From an uncultured Lachnospiraceae bacterium (lineage in GTDB: Bacteria > Bacillota > Clostridia > Lachnospirales > Lachnospiraceae), in assembly GCA_949948715.1 (NCBI GenBank), contig CATLGW010000021.1, positions 1-40,662 on the forward strand: a DNA stretch of 40,662 bases, read 5' to 3'. Positions within the stretch are counted from its first letter, which is position 1. Every line of letters begins with the position of its first letter. The notes below the pieces were generated by a model. That model did not search any database. It saw nothing but the letters and a program-made list of their open reading frames with translations, and was not told the origin of the DNA. Made by a program: the position numbers and the translations under genes. Below are positions 15,634 to 24,223 of this stretch, piece after piece.

Positions 15634-16482
15634 CTATATTGCCACCGGAATATCGTTAACCTGCTCTCCGGTCTCATAGTGATCCACCCTCACGTCACTT
15701 CGGGTAAACTCATAGAAATCCTGCACCTCGGGATTCAGCCAGAAGGTGGGAGCGGGCCTGGGCTCCCGCCGGATCAGCTCCTCTATGATCGGTATATGCC
15801 TGTCGTAGATATGGGCGTCCGCAATCACATGCAGCAGCTCCCCCGGCTTCATGCCGCAGACCTGAGCCAGCATATGCACCAGCACCGCATACTGGACCAC
15901 ATTCCAGTTGTTCGCCGTCAGCACGTCCTGGGAGCGCTGGTTTAACACGGCGTTCAGCGTCAGCCCATCCTCCCCCTTCTTCTGTGTCACGTTGAAGGTC
16001 ATGCTGTAGGCGCAGGGATACAGATTCATCTCGTGGAGATCCTGATGCACATACAGATTGGTGATGATACGGCGGCTGAAGGGATTGTGCTTCAGGTCAT
16101 AGATCACCCTGTCCACCTGGTCCATCATCCCCTCCTTATAGCTGTGCTTCACCCCCATCTGATATCCGTAGGCCTTTCCGATGGAACCGTCCTCATCCGC
16201 CCACTGGTCCCAGATATGACTGTGCAGATCATGGATATTGTTGGATTTGCGCTGCCATATCCAGAGCATCTCGTCCGTGGCAGACTTAAGAGCCGTCCGC
16301 CTGAGCGTCAGTATGGGAAACTCCTTTGACAGATCGTAACGGTTCACCACCCCGAACCGCTTGACGGTGTAGGCGGGCGTGCCGTCAGGCCAGTGAGGCC
16401 TGACCTTCTCCCCCTCCGTGCTGACGCCGTTCTCCAGAATATCCTTGCACATATTGATAAAAATATTGTCCGCTAAACTCAC
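15634..16482 (-). CDS. thyA: Thymidylate synthase
   Basis: This 282-residue enzyme methylates dUMP to dTMP using methylene-tetrahydrofolate. It is close to the B. subtilis ThyA type: LLWIWQ-like EMLWIWQRKSN, HIWDQWADEDGSIGKAYGYQ, the catalytic Cys in NLYPCAYSMTFNV, RSQDVLTANNWNVVQYAVL and HIYDRHIP. I prefer GTG 16480-16482 (MSLADNIFINMCKD), whose GTGA overlaps the TGA of the upstream gene, over GTG 16498-16500. It has AAGGA eight bases upstream and matches the usual N-terminus. The overlap indicates translational coupling. Confidence 0.93.
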   Translation of the reverse strand: MSLADNIFINMCKDILENGVSTEGEKVRPHWPDGTPAYTVKRFGVVNRYDLSKEFPILTLRRTALKSATDEMLWIWQRKSNNIHDLHSHIWDQWADEDGSIGKAYGYQMGVKHSYKEGMMDQVDRVIYDLKHNPFSRRIITNLYVHQDLHEMNLYPCAYSMTFNVTQKKGEDGLTLNAVLNQRSQDVLTANNWNVVQYAVLVHMLAQVCGMKPGELLHVIADAHIYDRHIPIIEELIRREPRPAPTFWLNPEVQDFYEFTRSDVRVDHYETGEQVNDIPVAI

Positions 16483-18086
16483 TTTCCGTTTCCTTCCCAC
16501 TTGTCGCAGAGCGAAATGATCTGATCCGCAAATTTGGCCATATCCTTGTTGGCCAGGGCGTCGCTCCTGGTGATGATAGCCAAAAGCCGCTGGCCTGCCG
16601 ACAAAAGTCTTGCGTACACGCCGCTGGCCGGGCGCACCTTCTTGTTCACAGGAATCGGCTGTGCCTCATAGGTAAACTTGTTGGCCAGAAGGTCAAACTC
16701 CGTACCGCTGTAGGGCGCGTGGGCCTTCTGACCGTGCTCCACCCGCAGACACTCCACAAAGGACGCGCACACGCTGTCCTCGCCGTGAACCACAAACACC
16801 CTCTTCGGCTTCTCCTCAAAGGCGGATATCCAGTCGATGAGCCCTTCCTTATCCGCGTGGCCGCTCATGCCCACAAGCTGCCGGATCTGCGCGGATATCT
16901 GAATATGCTCCCCGAACAGCCTCACCTCCCTGGCGCCTTCCACAATACTCCTGCCAAGGGTCCCCACCGCCTGATAGCCCACGAACAATATGGTGCATTC
17001 CGGCCGCCAAAGATTATGCTTCAGATGATGTCTGATACGGCCCGCCTCGCACATACCGGAGGCGGAGATAATGACCTTGGGCGTGTCGTTGAAATTGATA
17101 TCCCGGGACTCGTCGCTGGTGATGGTAAGCTTCAGCCCCGCGAAGGAGATAGGATTGATGCCCGCCCGCACCAGCTCCATGGCCTCCTCGTCAAAGCACT
17201 CCAGCTCATTGTGGTGGAAAATACCCGTGGCCTCCACGGCCAGGGGGCTGTCCACATACACGGGAAAGTCCTCGTGTCCCTCCACCATGCGCCCCACCTT
17301 GATTTTGCGCAGGAAGTACAGCATCTCCTGGGTTCTCCCCACCGCAAAGGAGGGAATCACCACGTTCCCGCCCCGGTCGAAGGTCTCCTTCAAAATGGAA
17401 GCCAGCTCCTGCACATAATCCGGCTTCTCCGTGGTGTGCAGCCGGTTCCCATAGGTGGACTCCATCACCACATAGTCCGCTTCCGCCGTGGGGGCCGGAT
17501 CCTTTAAGAGGGGATGATACTTGTTGCCGATATCTCCGGAAAACACGAGCTTCTTTGTTTTCCCCTCCTCCGTCAGCCACACCTCGATGCTGGCGGAGCC
17601 CAAAAGATGTCCGATGTCCGTGAAGCGAATCTTCACGCCCTCGCAGACCTCCACCTCCCTGCCGTAATGACAGGGGACGATGCGCTTGATCAACCCCTCC
17701 GCATCCTCCATGGTGTAGAGGGGATCCATCGTGGGAATCTGGGAGCTTCTCCTGGCCTTCCTATTCTTCCACTCGGCCTCCATCATCTGAATGTGGGCAC
17801 AGTCCCGCAGCATGATGCTGCACAGCTCCGCCGAAGCCTCCGTGGTGTACACGGATCCTCTGAAGCCCTTTGCGTACAATAGGGGCAGAAGCCCCGAATG
17901 ATCGATGTGGGCATGGGTCAGAAACACATAGTCGATCATCCCCTCGTCCACCGGCAGGGGCGCGTTTTCAAAGACATTCACCCCCTGCTCCATGCCATAG
18001 TCCACCAAAATGTGCTTTCCGCTCGCCTCCAGATAGTGACAGCTTCCCGTAACCTCATGGTCTGCCCCGATAAAAACAAGCTTCAA
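16479..18086 (-). CDS. MBL-fold metallo-hydrolase with beta-CASP and RNA-specificity domains
   Basis: This protein of about 535 residues resembles the CPSF/RNase J-like group of nucleases. The N-terminal metallo-beta-lactamase domain has HAHIDHSGLLP near residue 58 for two zinc ions. A beta-CASP domain follows, with GRTQEMLYFLRKI, ISASGMCEAGRIRHHL and LFVGYQA. The RNA-specificity tail has SGHADKEGLIDWI and VVHGED. TTG 18084-18086 (MKLVFIGADHEVTGS) is chosen because GGGAG lies eight bases upstream and homologues start this way; GTG 18093-18095 is an alternative. It follows the ABC transporter by 20 bases. The substrate is likely RNA, but this is not shown. Confidence 0.85.
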   Translation of the reverse strand: MKLVFIGADHEVTGSCHYLEASGKHILVDYGMEQGVNVFENAPLPVDEGMIDYVFLTHAHIDHSGLLPLLYAKGFRGSVYTTEASAELCSIMLRDCAHIQMMEAEWKNRKARRSSQIPTMDPLYTMEDAEGLIKRIVPCHYGREVEVCEGVKIRFTDIGHLLGSASIEVWLTEEGKTKKLVFSGDIGNKYHPLLKDPAPTAEADYVVMESTYGNRLHTTEKPDYVQELASILKETFDRGGNVVIPSFAVGRTQEMLYFLRKIKVGRMVEGHEDFPVYVDSPLAVEATGIFHHNELECFDEEAMELVRAGINPISFAGLKLTITSDESRDINFNDTPKVIISASGMCEAGRIRHHLKHNLWRPECTILFVGYQAVGTLGRSIVEGAREVRLFGEHIQISAQIRQLVGMSGHADKEGLIDWISAFEEKPKRVFVVHGEDSVCASFVECLRVEHGQKAHAPYSGTEFDLLANKFTYEAQPIPVNKKVRPASGVYARLLSAGQRLLAIITRSDALANKDMAKFADQIISLCDKWEGNGK

Positions 18087-18106
18087 TAAGACCACTCCCT
18101 TCCGTA

Positions 18107-19867
18107 TTATTTTAACGCGTTTGCGGTTTCGTAGAAATGATAATACATTCCCCTTTGAGCGAGCAACTGCTCATGAGTCCCCTCCTCCACAATCCCCTCC
18201 TCCGTCAGCACCAAAATCCTGTCGGAGCTACGGATACTGGAAAGCCTGTGGGCAATGGTCAGGGTGGTGCGCCCCTCCGACAGCTTGGCCAGGGACTGAG
18301 CCACCGCGAATTCGCTCTCGTTGTCCAGGGCGGAGGTGGCCTCGTCCAGAATGATAATGGGAGGATTCTTCAAAAATACCCGGGCAATGCTGATGCGCTG
18401 CTTCTGTCCCCCCGAGAGCTTCACCCCCCGCTCTCCCACATAGGTGTCATAGCCGCTTTTCAGCTCCATGATAAAATCGTGGGCTCCTGCCCGCCTGGCT
18501 GCCTCCTCCACCTCACTGTCCGAAGCCCCGGGCCTGCCGTACAGAATATTCTCTTTAATCGTCCCCGAGAACAGGTACACATCCTGCTGCACAATGCCGA
18601 TATTGCCCCGCAGACTCTTTAATGTGAAGCGTTTCACGTCCGTGCCGTCCAGGGTAATCCTCCCCCGGGACACGTCGTAAAACCGGGGAATCAGATTGCA
18701 GAGAGTGGTCTTCCCCCCGCCGGAGGGCCCCACAACAGCCACCTTCTCCCCCGCCCTAATCTGCAGATTCAGGCCCGAAAACACCCTGTTGTGATCGTCC
18801 GGATACTCAAAGGAGACGTCCTCAAACACAATGTCCCCCCGGGGAGCCAAAAGCTCCTCCGCGTCCGGCTCGTCAAAGATCTCAATGTCCGCGTCCAGGA
18901 TCTGCAGGAAGCGCTCTATCCCCGTCACGCCCCTCTGAAACTGCTCGCCGAACTCGATAATCTTTCGGATGGTGGCAATCAGAGTGGACACGTACATCAC
19001 ATAGGCCACCAGATCCCCGGGCACAATGAGCCCCCTGATCATGAAGACCCCTCCGGCCACCAGCACCAGCAGGTACATGATGCCGTCAAATATCTTCACC
19101 GAGGTCTGGAAGGCAGCCATATACCGGTAGGTCAGCTTTTTGATATCCAAAAACGCCCCGTTGTCCTTCTCGAATTTTTCCTGCTCGATTCCCTCGCCGG
19201 TGAACGCCTTCACCACCTTATGTCCCAGGAGACTGTCCTCGATGCGGGCGTTCAGCTCGCCGATCTGATTCCTCTGCAGTCTGAAAGCCCTGCGCTGCCT
19301 GAAATTCAGCACCATGCACACCGCCAGCATCAAGGGTACGCACAGAAAGATTAACAGCGTCAGAAGCAGATTAATCCGCGCCAGAATAATAAAGGAGATG
19401 ACGGTCTTGATGGCTGCGATAAAGAATTCCTCCGGACAGTGATGGGCAAACTCCGTCACGTCAAACAGATCGTTGGTGATGCGCCCCATGATCTGTCCTA
19501 CCTTGGTGTTATTGTAGTAGGTGTCGGACAGCCTCTGCAGATGAGCGTAGGCGTCCCGCCTCATGTCCGTCTCGATCTTCGCCCCCATCACATGCCCCAT
19601 ATCGGCCATGTAATACCCCGCAAAGCAGTCCACAATGCGCAGCACGAAGTACAAAAGCCCCAGCCCGCCGATGGTGCGCACGGACAAAGATGCCAGGCTC
19701 CTAAGCCCCTCGTTTGTGATATAGCGCATAATCAGGGGCAGCACCAGCTCGCAGAGCGTGGTCAGGGACGCGCAGAACAAGTCCATGGCCAAAATGCCCC
19801 TGTATTTCTTAAAATAAGGGAGAAATCTCCCGAAAAGCTCCCTGGTGGAATAATCCCTGGTCTCCAC
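18107..19867 (-). CDS. ABC transporter, fused membrane and ATPase domains (exporter type)
   Basis: This half-transporter of about 586 residues has an N-terminal six-helix membrane domain (about residues 20-300) and a C-terminal ATPase with Walker A GPSGGGKTT, Q-loop GIVQQDVYLFSG, signature LSGGQKQRISIARVF and Walker B IIILDEATSALD. It resembles MsbA/BmrA-type lipid or drug exporters; the substrate is unknown. GTG 19865-19867 (METRDYSTRELF) is preferred because GGGAGG lies 10 bases upstream. ATG 19874-19876 would be almost on top of the ribosome site. Longer readings are excluded by the promoter at 19929-19957. It is the first gene of a five-gene operon. Confidence 0.9.
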   Translation of the reverse strand: METRDYSTRELFGRFLPYFKKYRGILAMDLFCASLTTLCELVLPLIMRYITNEGLRSLASLSVRTIGGLGLLYFVLRIVDCFAGYYMADMGHVMGAKIETDMRRDAYAHLQRLSDTYYNNTKVGQIMGRITNDLFDVTEFAHHCPEEFFIAAIKTVISFIILARINLLLTLLIFLCVPLMLAVCMVLNFRQRRAFRLQRNQIGELNARIEDSLLGHKVVKAFTGEGIEQEKFEKDNGAFLDIKKLTYRYMAAFQTSVKIFDGIMYLLVLVAGGVFMIRGLIVPGDLVAYVMYVSTLIATIRKIIEFGEQFQRGVTGIERFLQILDADIEIFDEPDAEELLAPRGDIVFEDVSFEYPDDHNRVFSGLNLQIRAGEKVAVVGPSGGGKTTLCNLIPRFYDVSRGRITLDGTDVKRFTLKSLRGNIGIVQQDVYLFSGTIKENILYGRPGASDSEVEEAARRAGAHDFIMELKSGYDTYVGERGVKLSGGQKQRISIARVFLKNPPIIILDEATSALDNESEFAVAQSLAKLSEGRTTLTIAHRLSSIRSSDRILVLTEEGIVEEGTHEQLLAQRGMYYHFYETANALK

Positions 19868-19928
19868 TGCGTCCATACCTCCCGTCTTTCCCTGCCAGAG
19901 TCCCCGCCTGCCCTCTGTCCTTATATTC

Positions 19929-19957
19929 ATTGTAGACGATTGAAAGCTCCTTCGCAA
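19929..19957 (-). promoter_or_regulatory. Promoter of the ABC-MBL-thyA-folA-tatD operon
   Basis: On the minus strand TTGCGA (19952-19957) and TACAAT (19929-19934) are spaced 17 bases apart. It is the only good promoter upstream of the operon and fixes the start region of the first gene. Confidence 0.7.
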
Positions 19958-20000
19958 GCAAAAACGGAAAAACTTAGCGGACGACAAATTCCTACAGTAT

Positions 20001-20041
20001 AAAAAGGTGCAAAGCCTTAGTCATTCAACAGGCCTTGCACC
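20001..20041 (-). terminator. Terminator of the small coiled-coil gene
   Basis: On the minus strand GGTGCAAGGCCT and AGGCTTTGCACC form a 12-bp stem with one mismatch, followed by TTTTTAT. It lies about 70 bases after the stop at 20111. Confidence 0.8.
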
Positions 20042-20110
20042 GTAATTACAATATATAGTAAACTTCTTGTGAAATTTTTAATGTCGCCGACAATATTTAT
20101 GTAGTTTTGC

Positions 20111-20422
20111 TTATGCTAATTTGGCCTTTAACTCCCTTAGATCTGTTTCAAGCATTCTAACTTTAATGGCCAACATTTCAACTTCATTGCTGGGCCGCAT
20201 CGCCTCATGCAGATTTCTTGACAAATCAAGATGCCCTTCCGCTACGCGTTGAATATTAACACGGATTTCATTTTCCAGCGTCAGCTTAATGTCTCGTACA
20301 TCCGTCTCAATGTTTGCTGTGCGCTGCGTTAGCCCCTGCATCTCCGATTTCATGCCCTGCATTTCCGATTTCATGCCCTGCATTTCCGAGAGAATCCTGT
20401 CAAGCTTTTCGCCGTCTGTCAT
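20111..20422 (-). CDS. Small coiled-coil protein
   Basis: This 103-residue protein is predicted almost entirely helical with heptad repeats. The N-terminal part contains the tandem heptad MQGMKSE twice, matching a 21-base DNA repeat at about 20340-20390. The later part has RVAEGHLDLSRNLHEAM and a second coil (MLAIKVRMLETDLRELKAKL). ATG 20420-20422 (MTDGEKLDRIL) has GGGGAGGT six bases upstream. The same layout occurs in many Clostridia as a protein of unknown function. It is a monocistronic unit with its own terminator. Confidence 0.75.
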   Translation of the reverse strand: MTDGEKLDRILSEMQGMKSEMQGMKSEMQGLTQRTANIETDVRDIKLTLENEIRVNIQRVAEGHLDLSRNLHEAMRPSNEVEMLAIKVRMLETDLRELKAKLA

Positions 20423-20677
20423 ATCGTTACCTCCCCTTTGATGTAATTTTGGGTTATGGCCAGTTTCTAACTGATATAAGTATATCACAACTTAGATACA
20501 AAGTCTATTTATAGTCAACGACATTAGAAATTTTGTCGCAGTTCTAACAAGCGGTTCCGAAACGAACTTTCGACGGCAAAACCATTCCCCAGAGCGGAAA
20601 GTTGTGTTAAAATAACGATATAGAACCGGCCCCGGGGGTTTTAACGGTTTGAAAGCACTGCGAAAGGTAAAAACGGT

Positions 20678-21781
20678 ATGACTGACAGTTCCTTCTACAA
20701 CCGACATTTTGACAGCATCCAGGCCCTGCGGGGCATTGCGGCGGTCTTTATCATATTGGAGCACATCCGCTTTTTAAACTGCGGCGCTTTCGGCGTGGAT
20801 ATCTTTTTCGCCATAAGCGGCTTCATGGCCATGTACACCACCCACCAGGGAAGGGAACAATTTTTCAGAAAGAGGCTGATCCGGATTTTGCCTCTCTATT
20901 ATCTGATGACCCTGGGCACCTACCTGCTGCTGCTGCTGTTTCCTCAAATGTTCCAGCAGACCTGGGCCGACCCGGCTTATCTGATCAAAAGCCTCCTCTT
21001 CCTCCCCTTCGATATAGGCGGAGGAGTTCTGCAGCCCCTGATGCGGATCGGATGGACGGTAAACTGCGAAATGTTTTTCTATCTCGTCTTCTTCCTGGCA
21101 ATGGTTATAAATCACAGATTCAGGGGGCCTCTGACCGCCGCAATGCTTCTGCTTGTCGTCGGCGCGGCAAACGCTCTCCCCGTTTCCTGGGCGCCCTTGA
21201 GCTTCTATGGCAATCCCGTGATGCTTGAATTCATCTGGGGAATCCTGTGCTTTTACCTGGCGAAGCTCCTCTATGAGCGCCGCCATGGTCTCCTGTCAAA
21301 ACCCGCCGCAGGGGCTGCCGCATATTTTACCGGGGCGGGCATTTTCGCCCTCCTTCTTTTCACCAAGCCTACCGTCAACGTGCTGGGCTTTCGCCGTCCC
21401 TTCCTTTGGGGAATCCCGGGGGCTCTTCTGTTTCTGTGCGCCTTCACGGCAGGACTTCCCTCCCTGGCGGCTTCGGAAGCGTCCCGGGCCGGCTCAATTC
21501 CGGGACAGGCCTCCTCAACCGACGACGCCCGGCCCGGGAAGCGCCCCTCCCTGCCCTGCCGCCTGGCCGTCCGCCTGGGAAACATCAGCTACTCTGTCTA
21601 CTTAATCCACTATTACCCTGTCATGCTCCTCGACCGGGCGGTATTTGACTTCTCGGAAGGCACTCCCCTGGCCCTTCTGGGCGTCCCCGTGTGCCTTGGG
21701 GTAAGCGTCCTGTCCGCCGCCCTGTCCTGGTTTTTGGTGGAACAGAAGCTGGGCGGATGGCTGCGCCGAAAACTGCTGTGA
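20678..21781 (+). CDS. Membrane acyltransferase (acyltransferase 3 family)
   Basis: This 367-residue polytopic protein of the OafA/YrhL type transfers acyl groups, often acetyl, to cell-surface sugars. It has FDSIQALRGIAAVFIILEH with the family Arg and His, FGVDIFFAISGFMA, FFRKRLIRILPLYYL, and about ten hydrophobic segments. The stretch at about residues 265-295 is a Pro/Ser/Arg-rich cytoplasmic loop with unusual composition. AAAGG lies upstream of ATG 20678. It stands alone between divergent and tRNA units. The acceptor is unknown. Confidence 0.88.
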   Translation: MTDSSFYNRHFDSIQALRGIAAVFIILEHIRFLNCGAFGVDIFFAISGFMAMYTTHQGREQFFRKRLIRILPLYYLMTLGTYLLLLLFPQMFQQTWADPAYLIKSLLFLPFDIGGGVLQPLMRIGWTVNCEMFFYLVFFLAMVINHRFRGPLTAAMLLLVVGAANALPVSWAPLSFYGNPVMLEFIWGILCFYLAKLLYERRHGLLSKPAAGAAAYFTGAGIFALLLFTKPTVNVLGFRRPFLWGIPGALLFLCAFTAGLPSLAASEASRAGSIPGQASSTDDARPGKRPSLPCRLAVRLGNISYSVYLIHYYPVMLLDRAVFDFSEGTPLALLGVPVCLGVSVLSAALSWFLVEQKLGGWLRRKLL

Positions 21782-21833
21782 CAGACAGGACACCGAACCG
21801 TTACAAGTCGCCTTAAAAAAATAAAATTGGGGG

Positions 21834-21862
21834 TTGACATTTTGCTTTCTGTATAGTATAGT
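21834..21862 (+). promoter_or_regulatory. Promoter of tRNA-Gly
   Basis: TTGACA (21834-21839) and TATAGT (21857-21862) are 17 bases apart. The start would fall near 21869, 18 bases before the tRNA. Confidence 0.85.
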
Positions 21863-21886
21863 ATTACTTGTCTTTGAGAGACAAAT

Positions 21887-21959
21887 GCGATAGTGGCTCA
21901 GTTGGTAGAGCGCCACCTTGCCAAGGTGGAAATCGCGGGTTCGAGTCCCGTCTATCGCT
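21887..21959 (+). tRNA. tRNA-Gly (anticodon GCC)
   Basis: The 7-bp acceptor stem GCGATAG/CTATCGC, D arm GCTC-AGTTGGTAG-AGC, anticodon stem CCACC/GGTGG with loop TTGCCAA (anticodon GCC), T arm GCGGG-TTCGAGT-CCCGT and discriminator T are all regular. The CCA end is not encoded, so it must be added by the nucleotidyltransferase. It is a single-gene unit with its own promoter and terminator. Confidence 0.96.
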
Positions 21960-21995
21960 CTATGAAGCCGATGTTTCGGCAGGCTTTCGTGCAGG

Positions 21996-22031
21996 GCAAT
22001 CAGACATATGTTTGGTTGCTTTTTTCTTTTT
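21996..22031 (+). terminator. Terminator of tRNA-Gly
   Basis: GCAATCAGAC and GTTTGGTTGC form a 10-bp stem including two G-U pairs with loop ATAT. TTTTTTCTTTTTC follows. Confidence 0.8.
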
Positions 22032-22201
22032 CTGGCCTTATATTCACTGATGCTGACCAGCGTATCGGCCCGCACAGTATCCGTCCCGCTGTCAGGTTTT
22101 GGCTGTACGGGACTTTCCCGGCACAATTTCTGGATTTGTCTATTTTCGGATCCTCTCTCTCTTTCCGTCAAAGTCCTGCTTGGATTCCTTAAGAAAGAAT
22201 A
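22032..22201. other. Spacer with no supported gene
   Basis: Short frames on both strands lack ribosome sites and recognisable content. I see no structured RNA here. Confidence 0.5.
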
Positions 22202-22242
22202 ACGAGGAAGTGCCAAAAAGTATTCGGCACTTCCTCGTTTTA
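22202..22242. terminator. Bidirectional terminator beside the glycosidase gene
   Basis: ACGAGGAAGTGCC (22202-22214) pairs perfectly with GGCACTTCCTCGT (22226-22238), a 13-bp stem. TTTTA follows on the plus strand and TTATTCTTTCTT on the minus strand. It ends the glycosidase transcript. Confidence 0.88.
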
Positions 22243-22268
22243 TAGCTGAACGGTTCCGGGATTTTCGA

Positions 22269-23636
22269 TTATTCTCCGCCTACCCGGTCCGCGTACTTAA
22301 TCCGGTAGATGCGCCGCAGGGCGTCGTCTATGCGCTCCTCCGAGATCGTACCCTCCTGCACCGCCTGCAGCACGCCCTGGTACGCCGCCTCAAAATCCTC
22401 CGGCATCAAAAGCATATCGCACCCCGCCCGCAGAGCCAGCACCGCCGCCTCGGCCGAGTCATGGTAATCCTTCACCGCCGACATATTTAACGCGTCGGTG
22501 ATCACGACTCCGTCAAATCCCAGCTCGTTTCTGAGAAGCTCCGTCACCACAGCCTCCGAGAGGGAACAGGGCGTATTATCCCCTGTCAGCGCGGGAGCCG
22601 CCATATGTCCCACCATGATCATCTCCGCGCCGGCCTCCGTTCCCGCCGCAAATACCCCGAACTCCTCCGCTCTGAATTCCTCCAGGGTCCTTTCCGTGGA
22701 GGCCATGCCGTCGTGAGTGTCCTGGCCTGAACTGCCTATGCCCGGAAAATGCTTCAGACACGGGGTGATGCCCTGCTCCTTCAAGCCCTCGGCCACCGCC
22801 GTGACATAGGGTATCGCCGACTCCGCCGTTCCCCCGTAGGAACGGCCCTCCATACAGCTCCCCTCCACATTTGCCAGATCCGCCACGGGGGCAAAATTCA
22901 GATTGAAACCCAGCTCTGCAAGATATCCTCCTATGCTGATCCCCGCCTGATAGGCGGCGGCAGCATCTCCTCCGGCCGCAATGTCCCCGGGGGAGGGCGC
23001 TTTTTCCGCAAGGCCCGCCTCCGCCACACGGCTGACGCTTCCTCCCTCCTCGTCCACCGCGATGAACAGGGGGTAATTGGAGTACAGACAGGTATTTTCA
23101 ATCATCTCCGACACCTGTTCCTTGGACTGTATATTTTTTCCGAAATAGACCAGACCTCCCACCGCATATTTCGACAACGCCTCTTTGGTCCCGTCCCCCG
23201 CCTGCACGGCCGTGGAAACCCCCGTGATCGCCTCCGGCGTCACGATAAACAGGCCCGCCACCTTATCCTCCAGGGGCATCACCTCTATCCCGGCATTCAC
23301 GATCTGATCCAGCTTCTGCGCGTCCGTCAGCTCCGGCACAGATGGTTCGGAGGAAACGGGCTCCGGCTCCTTCAGCTCCCCCTCGGAGGAGAACAGCTCC
23401 TCCACTTTATCCTGGGTATCCTCCGTATTTTCATCTCCCCTGCTGCGGGACACAAGCTCCCTCACCCCCAACACAATTCCCACCGCAAATACGGCGATCA
23501 GAAGAATCAGCACTGTGTAAGACAATATCTCGCTGCGCTTACGCCGTCTGCGCCTGGCCGCCCTCTTATCCGGCAGACTCTGTCCGCCTCTCTCAATCCT
23601 CTCCTCCTGCCTTTGCCGCTCTATTCTTTTTCCCAT
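22269..23636 (-). CDS. Membrane-anchored beta-N-acetylhexosaminidase, glycoside hydrolase family 3
   Basis: This 455-residue protein starts with a very basic N-terminus (RRRRRKR), then one membrane helix at about residues 39-61 and a Glu/Pro/Ser-rich stalk to about 105, so the catalytic part should lie outside the cell. The family 3 domain has VDEEGGSVSRV (DQEGG type), the NagZ motif KHFPGIGSSGQDTHDGM with the catalytic His/Asp pair, and VVITDALNMSAV with the nucleophile Asp. It probably removes N-acetylglucosamine from peptidoglycan fragments. A TATAAT at 23663-23668 may be its -10 box. The ribosome site is weak (GAGAG). Confidence 0.87.
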   Translation of the reverse strand: MGKRIERQRQEERIERGGQSLPDKRAARRRRRKRSEILSYTVLILLIAVFAVGIVLGVRELVSRSRGDENTEDTQDKVEELFSSEGELKEPEPVSSEPSVPELTDAQKLDQIVNAGIEVMPLEDKVAGLFIVTPEAITGVSTAVQAGDGTKEALSKYAVGGLVYFGKNIQSKEQVSEMIENTCLYSNYPLFIAVDEEGGSVSRVAEAGLAEKAPSPGDIAAGGDAAAAYQAGISIGGYLAELGFNLNFAPVADLANVEGSCMEGRSYGGTAESAIPYVTAVAEGLKEQGITPCLKHFPGIGSSGQDTHDGMASTERTLEEFRAEEFGVFAAGTEAGAEMIMVGHMAAPALTGDNTPCSLSEAVVTELLRNELGFDGVVITDALNMSAVKDYHDSAEAAVLALRAGCDMLLMPEDFEAAYQGVLQAVQEGTISEERIDDALRRIYRIKYADRVGGE

Positions 23637-23845
23637 ATATGTACTCTCTATACTTTCTTCAAATTATACCGCGCAAACTCCTTACAGTTGCCCAAGTTCT
23701 ATGTATTTTCCATTCTACTCCACTTTGACAGCTTTTTCCACCGAAAATCTGTCCTTTTGAAAAATCCCGTCCCGTTTTCCGTCAGATTGTGCGCAATCTG
23801 ATATATTTTAACTGCCAAGCCCCCCGAAGACGTCTGTACCGCGAA

Positions 23846-24033
23846 AGGCGCATGAGCCGAAAACCTCGGTTCATGCGCCTCCCCTAATCCTTTGTATCAT
23901 TTTATCTTTTGTAAAAGCTTTTCTTTCGTGCAAAGCCTTCTTCCGTACCTGACAGCTCTGCCGTATCCTGTGTAATCCTCTCGAATCTTTCGTATCTTCC
24001 GAAAGGAAATATCCTTCGTCTCCTCATTGGTTA
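23846..24033 (-). ncRNA. Candidate small RNA or glycosidase leader transcript
   Basis: A near-consensus promoter at 24039-24067 would produce a minus-strand RNA starting near 24033. It runs to a strong hairpin at 23846-23880, AGGCGCATGA/TCATGCGCCT extended by CCGA/TCGG, followed by only TTT. A 41-codon basic frame (24027 to 23902, starting MRRRRIFPFG) lies inside but has no ribosome site and would be almost leaderless. The RNA may be an independent small RNA, a small-peptide gene, or an attenuated leader of the glycosidase gene 210 bases downstream. Confidence 0.35.
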
Positions 24034-24038
24034 AAAAC

Positions 24039-24067
24039 AGTATATAATGCCCTTTTACATTTGTCAA
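24039..24067 (-). promoter_or_regulatory. Strong promoter in the long intergenic region
   Basis: On the minus strand TTGACA (24062-24067) and TATACT (24039-24044) are separated by 17 bases. There is no obvious protein gene directly downstream. Confidence 0.7.
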
Positions 24068-24223
24068 CGGTTTTCGACCTTTTTCCGGCTTTTTCCAGAA
24101 CAGCCGCTACATTCTATTCCCTTTGTCTAATTTTTCCAGGAAAACTGCCGATATATATTATAACCGTTTCACCTGCGGCAAACGGATTTGCCGCCCACCG
24201 TTCGCATCAGGGAGGATGTGTCT

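Noticed and set aside
13160..20525. Shared 15-base sequence TTTATAGTCAACGAC at about 13162 and 20508
   Set aside because: About one such match is expected by chance in 40 kb of this composition, and the contexts are unrelated.
21602..22216. 204-residue minus-strand frame across the tRNA
   Set aside because: It runs antisense through the acyltransferase 3' end, the tRNA-Gly gene and its promoter.
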